Shown here one piece after another: positions 8,000 to 13,076 of a stretch of DNA of 13,076 nt. The DNA is from an uncultured Gammaproteobacteria bacterium (GTDB taxonomy: Bacteria; Pseudomonadota; Gammaproteobacteria; Pseudomonadales; DT-91). Below the pieces are notes generated by a model, which saw only the letters and a program-made list of their open reading frames with translations, was not told where the DNA came from and ran no database searches. The first letter of the stretch is position 1; each line of letters begins with the position of its first letter. Location of the stretch: contig CAKMZU010000013.1 of NCBI GenBank assembly GCA_929200485.1, positions 5,767-18,842 on the forward strand, read 5' to 3'. The position numbers and the translations under genes are program-made.

Positions 8000-9004
8000 T
8001 CAGATTCCTTTCGAACAAGATGGATTTTTTTCAATAAAACAGGAAATTATATTTGTTTTGGAAAAACGCTCAATAAGTCGCTTTTTCACTAACCCCGTAG
8101 AATCAGAGAACCCGCTCAAGGAGACCGATTGATCTGTAATTTGAAAGTGCGAAAGTGTTTGACCGCTTGTCAGTGTTAATTTGATATCCAAAACACCGGT
8201 AACAAAAAAATCCTGACCAATCTTCTCTTTAGTGTAGTGATCGTTAATTGTAATTTGATCAGATTTAAAAAAGGGTAACCGATGGAAGTGATGTTGATCG
8301 ATGGCTATTTTTTCTCTATGCAGTTGTTTTTCTGCTTCATCAGTCAATGCATTGATATCAGTTTTGTTATTGATTATTAATTTTCTGGCTAATGTTTTTT
8401 GATTGAATAAAAGGTAGAATGCGTTGAGTGTGTCTTCTACATTCTTTGATTTTTGAGGATAAATACTATTGAGTAATAAGGCATTATGTTCAAGTGATTT
8501 TGCCGTCGGAAGGATTTGTCGTAATGTCCACCAACGACCAAACCCTTCTTCATTCTGCTGATTTACTGTTGATTGAAGTGTGGATACTTGCTGTTTAATA
8601 TCCTGTTCCAGTTGCGTTTTAAAAGACGATTTTTCCAAGGCCATTAACACATAGTGTGAGTTATTATACTGGGCCTGCCTGATGGTTTTAGCTTGTGTCA
8701 GCTTAATGTCTACAATGTCGACGGAGGTAATAATTTCAACGAGTGTTTGAGAAAATTGATGGTCACTAAGCGTATAGATTGAGGTTTGATCATTAACGGT
8801 GGCACCAAATTGAGAAGCTAACGATACGCGGGCATTTTCTTCGGCATTGAAAATATCGACACCTTGACCTATGGCATAGAAAGAATGGTTGTCGCGTGGT
8901 AACTGATTAATCCATTGGGGCTTTGTCTCACTCAAAAAACTGCAGCCTGCAATACTCAATAGGATAATTGAGTAAAAGAAAACATCCTTATGAGGCATAT
9001 CCAT
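8000..9004 (-). CDS. LPP20-family-like lipoprotein
   Basis: Predicted lipoprotein of 334 residues (332 if it starts at Met3; the choice is open because GGA is 3 nt before the first ATG and about 9 nt before the second). The signal peptide ends in IAG-C21, with Ser at +2 favouring the outer membrane. Residues about 29-140 show the LPP20 pattern: PQWI, then FYAIGQGVD, then an Ala-rich helix (AEENARVSLASQF) and a closing strand (HYVLMALEK). Residues 128-152 are a likely short coiled coil. Residues about 250-315 form a second alpha/beta unit (FFVTGVLDIKLTLTSGQ ... SVSLSGFS, then an amphipathic helix). C322 and C330 near the end could form a disulfide. It is the first gene of a two-gene operon; its TGA is separated from the next ATG by one base. 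LPP20-type folds occur in flagellar FlgP and FlgT-N and in Helicobacter Lpp20, so an envelope-assembly role is plausible but unproven. Confidence 0.75.
   Translation of the reverse strand: MDMPHKDVFFYSIILLSIAGCSFLSETKPQWINQLPRDNHSFYAIGQGVDIFNAEENARVSLASQFGATVNDQTSIYTLSDHQFSQTLVEIITSVDIVDIKLTQAKTIRQAQYNNSHYVLMALEKSSFKTQLEQDIKQQVSTLQSTVNQQNEEGFGRWWTLRQILPTAKSLEHNALLLNSIYPQKSKNVEDTLNAFYLLFNQKTLARKLIINNKTDINALTDEAEKQLHREKIAIDQHHFHRLPFFKSDQITINDHYTKEKIGQDFFVTGVLDIKLTLTSGQTLSHFQITDQSVSLSGFSDSTGLVKKRLIERFSKTNIISCFIEKNPSCSKGI
8005..8011 (-). promoter_or_regulatory. Ribosome binding site that decides the lipoprotein start at 7998
   Basis: The minus strand reads AAAGGAA, 6-7 nt before the ATG at 7998 and inside the last codons of the preceding gene. 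The upstream in-frame ATG at 8034 has no comparable site and would add 12 charged residues before the signal peptide. Confidence 0.7.
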
Positions 9005-9040
9005 ATTCCATTATGAATTTATAATTATGAGGGTGAAGAA

Positions 9041-9063
9041 AATATTCAAAAAAATTGAATATT
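9041..9063. repeat. AT-rich perfect inverted repeat at the lipoprotein promoter, candidate operator
   Basis: Two perfect 9-bp arms, AATATTCAA (9041-9049) and TTGAATATT (9055-9063), flank AAAAA. The repeat overlaps the predicted -10 and the transcription start of the lipoprotein operon, the usual place for a repressor operator. As RNA it could also form a weak 5'-leader hairpin. There is no T-run for a terminator. No known operator is recognised. Confidence 0.5.
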
Positions 9064-9089
9064 CTGTCGCTATTTTCTATTTTTTTCAA
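9061..9089 (-). promoter_or_regulatory. Sigma70-like promoter for the lipoprotein operon
   Basis: On the minus strand, TTGAAA (9089-9084, 5 of 6 to the -35 consensus) is followed by a 17-bp spacer and CAGAAT (9066-9061, 4 of 6 to the -10). The predicted start is near 9054, leaving a leader of about 50 nt to the ATG at 9004. It overlaps the inverted repeat at 9041-9063. The surrounding AT-rich sequence makes this a moderate prediction. Confidence 0.45.
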
Positions 9090-9110
9090 GAATTTCTGTG
9101 GTTTAAGCTG

Positions 9111-9332
9111 CTATTGGCATCTGAAACGAAGATGTAAGCGTGCTACTTCCCAGTTAACACGCGAGACTCCTGTATACTTCGCAAGCCAATGAATACGGAT
9201 TGAATCTATTGAGGCGTTTTTTATTTCCTCGTACACCGCTGAATCACAATATGGTACCGGCGGATCATAAGGGGATATTAACGGCCAAAGCCTTGCGTGA
9301 AAGCATGAATATAAACGCTTGCTTGTTTTCGA
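9111..9332 (-). other. 73-codon open frame directly following the transporter stop; possible gene relic or dispersed repeat
   Basis: Most of the 9005-9332 gap is open in the same frame as the transporter gene: after the transporter TAA the frame runs 73 codons to a TAG at 9111-9113. The translation has mixed, protein-like composition (for example AVYEEIKNASIDSIRIHWLA and YTGVSRVNWEVARLHLRFRC) but contains no ATG; one GTG at about codon 33 is the only ordinary alternative start, and no Shine-Dalgarno supports it. I do not recognise the protein. It could be a decayed gene end, a dispersed repeat that happens to be open, or chance. It is not called as a CDS. Confidence 0.3.
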
Positions 9333-11447
9333 TTAATTCTTCCCTTCAATCCAATATTTGAATATTTTATCGATGTTACCGTTATTGGTATTTAGCGTGA
9401 TCCAATTCCGTAAGAATAATTCAAATCGATGATCATTCGGCGGAATGGCAAAAGAAATAGGAATTTTTGATAGCTCCTGATTAGGGGTTACGACGGAGTA
9501 ATCAGGGTATACCAGTGTCCAGGCAGAAGCACCCGCAGCACCAAAGACCATGGCGTCGATATTGTGCTTTTCAACAAAGAACTTTCTTGGGGTTGTTAAG
9601 ACTTCGATTTTTGCTTTCGGGAAAGCATAATCAATGGCTTCTTTGTAAAACAGACTGCCCGGTATGCCAATAATCAGGTTTTCTTTGTTGGAAACAATCG
9701 ACAAATCCTTGTACTCACTGCGTTGCTTATCTTTGACGATCAATGCCATTTTTTCGTAGGTATAAGGAATCGACAGAGAGAAATTTGTCAGGTTTTCTGA
9801 AATCAAGGGGATGCCTGATGCCATATCCAGATAACCGGATCGAAGCAATGCCTGAGTCTGCGCATGAGTCAATTTAACAAACTCGATGTCTACTTTGAGC
9901 TCGCGAGCCAGCATATGAATTAATTCGATATCCAAACCGACTAATTGGCCATTCTTATTGTTAAAAGCAAATGGCAGGGCATCCTGATAGTAGCCAAAAC
10001 GTATGCTGCCGCGTTGCTTTATCCGATCTAAGGTATCTTTTTTGTCCTCAGTGAGGGTTTCATCAACAGGATCTTTGATGATTTTTGAATTCACAGGTTT
10101 GAACATTAAATTGCGATCAATGAAGCGTTCATAACCCTGATATTGATGCGAAATAATTTCAAACCCCCGACCAATACCAAACAATAATGAGGTAAATAAT
10201 ATCAGTGTAAGGCTTAAGAAGAGGAGGCCTTTTCGAAAATGAAATTGCCAGATACCCGCACAGGCGACCGTGGTTAACACAGTGAGGGCGACACAAAACA
10301 TTGCGCCAATGATGCCGCCGAGGTGTCTAACAATGAGATTCTCGGCAATAACGAATAAGTCATAGAGCCCCGACGTAATATTTAAAGCATTTAATAAATC
10401 CGGAATCGCACCATAGTTTGAATTGAACAGATACGAAAAACCTAAAACAGAAAGCAACGCATAATCGCCGCCTTGTATGGGCTGGCCATCAAACCAGGCG
10501 GCAAAGACAATAAAGCTCAGCGAAATCAATTTGCTGCCTGTGGGGAGGCTGAAGCTGATGGGCGCGACAACTTCTGCCAGGTTATATTCGTTTTGCTCTG
10601 CCCCAAGGTGCTGATTAATCAGCTTTTTTACTTTTTCAGCAATAATGGGCAGGACAACAAGGATATGCCCTGTAACAAAAGCTGTTAGCATGGCATCTTT
10701 TGATACGTAGATGATTTGCCGATAGGAAAAAGGTGTTATCGAGGCAATAAGCCCGGGTAGAACAATAAAGGTTAATACAAAGGTAATCAGGGTTACTGAG
10801 GTAATATATACAACCAAGCCGTCGATCTCTTCTTTACTAAGACTGGCTGAGGCATGTTGAGAAATACAAAATACGCCAAGCGGTGCAAGTTTCAGAATCA
10901 GATTATTAACGTTCACGATCGCTTGCTGGACATCTTTAAAAAAGAGCAGGGATTGATTGCGATATTCTACCGACATAAAGCCAACCCCAAGAAAAACGCA
11001 AAATAAAACGATGGCGGGCACATGGGTGTTTGATAATGCAGTAAAGGGGTTGCTTGGAATGAAAATACTTAAAAGGTTGGCGTTACTCGTGTCGGCGAGG
11101 GTATTAGCTGAATAAAAATTGGAGGCCTGCCAATTTGGAAATGAAATAGCTGATAAATAGATAAAGCATAACATAATTGCCGTTAGTCCAAGGTAGACGA
11201 GGGCCCCGTATTTCATCAGCTTTAACGCGGTTTCCTTATCCAGAAAACCAATACCAGCAATTAATGAGACACAGATGTAGGGAATCGCTGTCATCTGCAA
11301 CAACATGACAAAGGCTTTGCCGACCAACTCAGTCCCCTGAATAGGGTAACCCAGCAGGAGGCCTGTAATAATCCCTGCGATAAGGGATAGGATAATTTTT
11401 TGCGTCAGTGACACAGATTTCTCCGGGGTCGTTTTACAAGCGTCCAT
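9333..11447 (-). CDS. Fusion of dicarboxylate/amino-acid:cation symporter (SDF family) and family-3 periplasmic solute-binding domain
   Basis: Protein of 704 residues. Residues 12-400 are a multi-spanning SDF (DAACS/GltP-like) transporter, recognisable from the opening TQKIILSLIAGIITGLLLGY, the following helices and the re-entrant pattern. Residues 406-428 are a further membrane helix. Residues about 474-700 form a complete SBP_bac_3 domain (LDRIKQRGSIRFGYY ... PFAF ... GLDIELIHMLARELKV ... IPGSLF), predicted to lie on the periplasmic side. Signature motifs look changed. Where GltPh has the Ser-rich HP1 tip there is FVTGHILVVLP (257-267), and NMDGT is replaced by SLPTGSK (300-306). In the binding domain the usual TxER ligand Arg is replaced (SEN, 550-552), and the Asp of DAVVxD reads as Gly (DAMVFG, 631-636). 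It could be a transporter with built-in binding protein for an unusual substrate, or a sensor. The start ATG at 11447 has only a weak upstream site. No partner gene is adjacent. Confidence 0.88.
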   Translation of the reverse strand: MDACKTTPEKSVSLTQKIILSLIAGIITGLLLGYPIQGTELVGKAFVMLLQMTAIPYICVSLIAGIGFLDKETALKLMKYGALVYLGLTAIMLCFIYLSAISFPNWQASNFYSANTLADTSNANLLSIFIPSNPFTALSNTHVPAIVLFCVFLGVGFMSVEYRNQSLLFFKDVQQAIVNVNNLILKLAPLGVFCISQHASASLSKEEIDGLVVYITSVTLITFVLTFIVLPGLIASITPFSYRQIIYVSKDAMLTAFVTGHILVVLPIIAEKVKKLINQHLGAEQNEYNLAEVVAPISFSLPTGSKLISLSFIVFAAWFDGQPIQGGDYALLSVLGFSYLFNSNYGAIPDLLNALNITSGLYDLFVIAENLIVRHLGGIIGAMFCVALTVLTTVACAGIWQFHFRKGLLFLSLTLILFTSLLFGIGRGFEIISHQYQGYERFIDRNLMFKPVNSKIIKDPVDETLTEDKKDTLDRIKQRGSIRFGYYQDALPFAFNNKNGQLVGLDIELIHMLARELKVDIEFVKLTHAQTQALLRSGYLDMASGIPLISENLTNFSLSIPYTYEKMALIVKDKQRSEYKDLSIVSNKENLIIGIPGSLFYKEAIDYAFPKAKIEVLTTPRKFFVEKHNIDAMVFGAAGASAWTLVYPDYSVVTPNQELSKIPISFAIPPNDHRFELFLRNWITLNTNNGNIDKIFKYWIEGKN

Positions 11448-11529
11448 ATGTTTTCAGTTAGCTGCGACTGACTGAGGTTAAGATGTGTTTTCTTGTTCCT
11501 CTATGACTCACTGCACTCTAAGAAGTTTA

Positions 11530-11554
11530 CTGAATCTATTAAAAATAGATTCAG
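11530..11554. repeat. Perfect 11-bp inverted repeat upstream of the fusion transporter, candidate operator
   Basis: Arms CTGAATCTATT (11530-11540) and AATAGATTCAG (11544-11554) are exact reverse complements around AAA. The repeat lies 83-107 bp upstream of the transporter start and about 340 bp upstream of the secreted-protein gene, in the divergent control region. There is no flanking T-run, so a regulator site or cruciform is more likely than a terminator. The core TGAATCTATT also occurs once downstream of the transporter, at 9201-9210. Confidence 0.55.
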
Positions 11555-11652
11555 ACAAAGGAAAAAGCGAGAGTTGATTTTATTGGCTTATGGATGGAAG
11601 GTCTGGATAAGTCACTTAGCTCTAGATCGGGAGAGAATTTCCCAGTGATCAT

Positions 11653-11910
11653 TTGGATTTGAGCTTGAGGCTGTATTTGCGTAACAGTGATCCAATCCTG
11701 CATTTTTTGCTAGGGCGACTACATACAACGCTGAATACAGCTCCAGCAAATGGCCATAGTTTGAACAGGTCACTTGTTCACCTCGGTGGCGATGATACAA
11801 TTTTCAAGCAAAAAGTCAGTAGCTTTATCAAGGCGAATCAAGTGAAAGGTGCCTTTGGAATTATTCATCTAAACAGCATGATTGCTGGAGATTTTACGTG
11901 GCGATCATAG
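11653..11910 (+). CDS. Doubtful small ORF overlapping the start of the secreted protein gene
   Basis: The frame is open from 11626 after a TAG. The first ordinary start is TTG at 11653, with a GGGAGAG about 18 nt upstream, too far for a good Shine-Dalgarno; no ATG occurs until near the end. The C-terminal half looks more protein-like than the N-terminal half (HLGGDDTIFKQKVSSFIKAN, then KGAFGIIHLNSMIAGDF). It ends 13 bp inside the next gene and contains that gene's ribosome binding site, as a translationally coupled leader or the relic of an upstream gene would. I recognise no family. Chance remains a real possibility. Confidence 0.22.
   Translation: MDLSLRLYLRNSDPILHFLLGRLHTTLNTAPANGHSLNRSLVHLGGDDTIFKQKVSSFIKANQVKGAFGIIHLNSMIAGDFTWRS
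11887..11890 (+). promoter_or_regulatory. Ribosome binding site fixing the GTG start at 11898
   Basis: GGAG lies 7 nt before GTG. Translation from this GTG immediately gives a textbook signal peptide, so GTG at 11898 is chosen over later starts. Confidence 0.75.
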
Positions 11911-12737
11911 GTAAAAAATTAACATTCATTGCCATTGCCAGCTTGTGGATTGGTCTTTCAAATTGGGTAAGTTATCCGGTCGCTGCAGATGTTGTATCGA
12001 CCAAAAATGACCAATCAAAAAATTATAACAAAGCGAAATTTTTGTTTTCCAGGCATTTTAACAAAGATTTCAACTCGGAGTGGCGTGATGACTGGCATCA
12101 GCTAGGCTATCGGTATTATCAAGATGGCAGCTTTTGGCATATAGAAGCCATTGATGATGCCGCGGTATTAGGTGGCGGGCATTATGTCTTTAATCCCGGT
12201 GCGTCGGGTAATGATCTCGTTCAGGCACCGCATCGTTACTTTGATGGCAAAACAAAACCTTTGGCGCTGAAAATCTTTGCATCACCGCAGCTGATGTCTA
12301 TTTCATGGAATACACATCATCGACGTGAAATCGATATGGTGCATCATGCACCATCAATGATGATGGCACTGACAGAAGCCTGGGTTGAAACAACAAAACA
12401 AGGCAGCCTTATCCAGCTGCATGGTTTTACCCCATTGAAACGCAAGACAGCCTCAGGTAAGGCGTCACTCATTATCGTCAGTGAAGGTGTGGATAAACCC
12501 AGCAAGAAACATAAGGTGCTGACTGCCTGTTTCAATCGGTTGTGGCCTGCCACTTTATACCCTCTTGAAGTGACTGAGCTTGGAGGAAGAGCCAATGTGA
12601 TGGCAAGAAAGCTTGCACTAGAGGAAAAGCACACGCTTTTTCATGTTGAATTAAGTACAGATTTTCGCAAAAACCTTCAAAATAATTACAAGGATAATGA
12701 GCAGTTCATTCGCTGCATAAATGAAGTGTTAGGGTGA
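11898..12737 (+). CDS. Secreted His-rich protein resembling N-formylglutamate amidohydrolase/carboxypeptidase-like hydrolases
   Basis: Protein of 279 residues with a GTG start supported by GGAG 7 nt upstream. Residues 1-30 form a Sec signal peptide (basic KK, hydrophobic core, likely cut after PVAA), so the product is periplasmic or exported. The mature part has ordered charged motifs: QAPHRYFDGKT (109-119), NTHHRR (138-143), DMVHHAPS (146-153), QLHGF (173-177) and FHVELST (248-254). A PH near the start, an N-x-HR, a D..H and a closing H-x-E-L recall the metal-binding and catalytic layout of the N-formylglutamate amidohydrolase and poly-gamma-glutamate hydrolase folds. This is a motif-level inference; no family assignment is certain. 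Two Cys (211, 273) could pair. It stands alone, divergent from the fusion transporter; a functional link (hydrolase liberating an amino acid or peptide for uptake) is speculative. Confidence 0.7.
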   Translation: MAIIGKKLTFIAIASLWIGLSNWVSYPVAADVVSTKNDQSKNYNKAKFLFSRHFNKDFNSEWRDDWHQLGYRYYQDGSFWHIEAIDDAAVLGGGHYVFNPGASGNDLVQAPHRYFDGKTKPLALKIFASPQLMSISWNTHHRREIDMVHHAPSMMMALTEAWVETTKQGSLIQLHGFTPLKRKTASGKASLIIVSEGVDKPSKKHKVLTACFNRLWPATLYPLEVTELGGRANVMARKLALEEKHTLFHVELSTDFRKNLQNNYKDNEQFIRCINEVLG

Positions 12738-12873
12738 ATCTACATTAGCGACTAAGCTGGTCGAGTTCGCTATTGAAAACAGTTTTATTAGAGATACGCT
12801 TCAGTAATTATGGTTCATTCTGAAAAAGTGTTTTTAGATCTTGCTCTAAATAAAAAGCTCGAAGGTTATTGGA

Positions 12874-13076
12874 TTATTCCTCTGATGTTAGTCGTACTAA
12901 TTGAGGCGTGCCGCCTAAGATATAATGTACCACTATTTTGTCATTAGTTTTTCTTCTTAGCTCGCTGAGGACTTTATGCGCATATTTATAGCATGGTTCT
13001 TTTGTGAAATGTATTTTAATATGTCGTTCAACTTCATTTAGCGCTGTTTCCATGGGGAGCTTTGATTCAGTTACCG
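12874..13076 (-). CDS. C-terminal end of an unidentified gene, cut by the window edge
   Basis: The minus-strand frame is open from the right edge to a TAA at 12876-12874: 66 complete codons plus two bases. The translation is strongly charged and protein-like (METALNEVERHIKIHFTKEP, KYAHKVLSELRRKTNDKIVV, ending RLTSEE). An internal ATG (Met8 of the fragment) would allow a 59-residue protein, so it may be either a small complete gene or the end of a longer one. There is no obvious signal or membrane segment in the visible part. I do not recognise a family. A 45-codon plus-strand frame overlaps part of it and is less convincing. Confidence 0.45.
   Translation of the reverse strand, partial: VTESKLPMETALNEVERHIKIHFTKEPCYKYAHKVLSELRRKTNDKIVVHYILGGTPQLVRLTSEE

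Larger units (their letters stand above)
11448..11897. other. Divergent intergenic region between the fusion transporter and the secreted protein gene
   Basis: These 450 bp must carry promoters for both flanking genes, but I could not identify a convincing -35/-10 pair on either strand. It contains the perfect inverted repeat at 11530-11554 and, from 11612 on, ORF-like sequence on both strands: a 62-codon minus-strand frame at 11800-11612 and the plus-strand frame at 11653-11910. Neither has a good start site. The right half may be a degraded gene or an intergenic repeat. Confidence 0.4.

Noticed and set aside
7999..8034. Upstream ATG at 8034 for the second lipoprotein (350 residues)
   Set aside because: It would put a charged 12-residue extension before the signal peptide and overlap the previous gene by 35 bp, while the ATG at 7998 has a clear AAAGGAA site.
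12336..12354. Perfect 9-bp-arm palindrome around one base (ATGGTGCAT C ATGCACCAT)
   Set aside because: It lies inside the secreted-protein gene and encodes the conserved-looking MVHHAP stretch; codon choice for Met-Val-His-His-Ala-Pro explains it.
12748..12770. Imperfect hairpin GCGACT / AGTTCGC after the secreted-protein gene
   Set aside because: It has a bulge and no adjacent T-run; not convincing as a terminator.
12810..12947. A 45-codon plus-strand ORF with an ATG start
   Set aside because: No good ribosome binding site, and it overlaps a longer minus-strand frame that continues off the window.

Overview
The window looks like chromosomal DNA of a gammaproteobacterium. It carries a TamA-TamB pair in the proteobacterial order, an HAAAP-family aromatic amino-acid permease closely similar at its N-terminus to TyrP, Lol-type outer-membrane lipoproteins, and an exact match to the FNR/ANR box. 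The DNA is moderately AT-rich by eye. I cannot name the genus from sequence alone. There are no rRNA or tRNA genes, no CRISPR array and no recognisable transposase gene.

Layout. 1-1608 (+) is tamA, missing its 5' end. 1605-5390 (+) is tamB, coupled to it by an ATGA overlap; together they make the translocation and assembly module linking inner and outer membrane. 5332-6588 (-) is a convergent Tyr/Trp-type permease whose last codons overlap the tamB end by 59 bp. 6589-6981 is a regulatory stretch with an extended -10 promoter and an FNR-like box. 6982-8034 and 8000-9004 (-) form a tight two-gene lipoprotein operon: an LPP20-like protein first, then a Cys-containing lipoprotein with an SH3-like, FlgT_C-like tail. 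A promoter with an overlapping AT-rich inverted repeat lies upstream of it. 9005-9332 also holds a 73-codon open stretch that may be a gene relic or dispersed repeat. 9333-11447 (-) is a 704-residue fusion of a divergent dicarboxylate/amino-acid symporter (SDF) and a periplasmic family-3 solute-binding domain. 11448-11897 contains a perfect 11-bp-arm inverted repeat and ORF-like sequence of doubtful status. 11898-12737 (+) encodes a secreted His-rich protein that resembles metal-dependent amidohydrolases. At the right edge, 12874-13076 (-) is the C-terminal end of an unknown gene.

How it fits together. Apart from the permease, whose place is the inner membrane, and the unplaced right-edge fragment, the products are predicted to act at the cell envelope or in the periplasm. 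The most unusual items are the symporter/binding-protein fusion, in which signature motifs of both halves appear to be lost; the two-lipoprotein operon, which looks like a FlgT-like architecture split over two genes; the secreted His-rich protein; and the 16-residue TamB tail overprinted on the permease gene. No item proves a new system. The fusion transporter and the lipoprotein pair are the best candidates for undescribed function.
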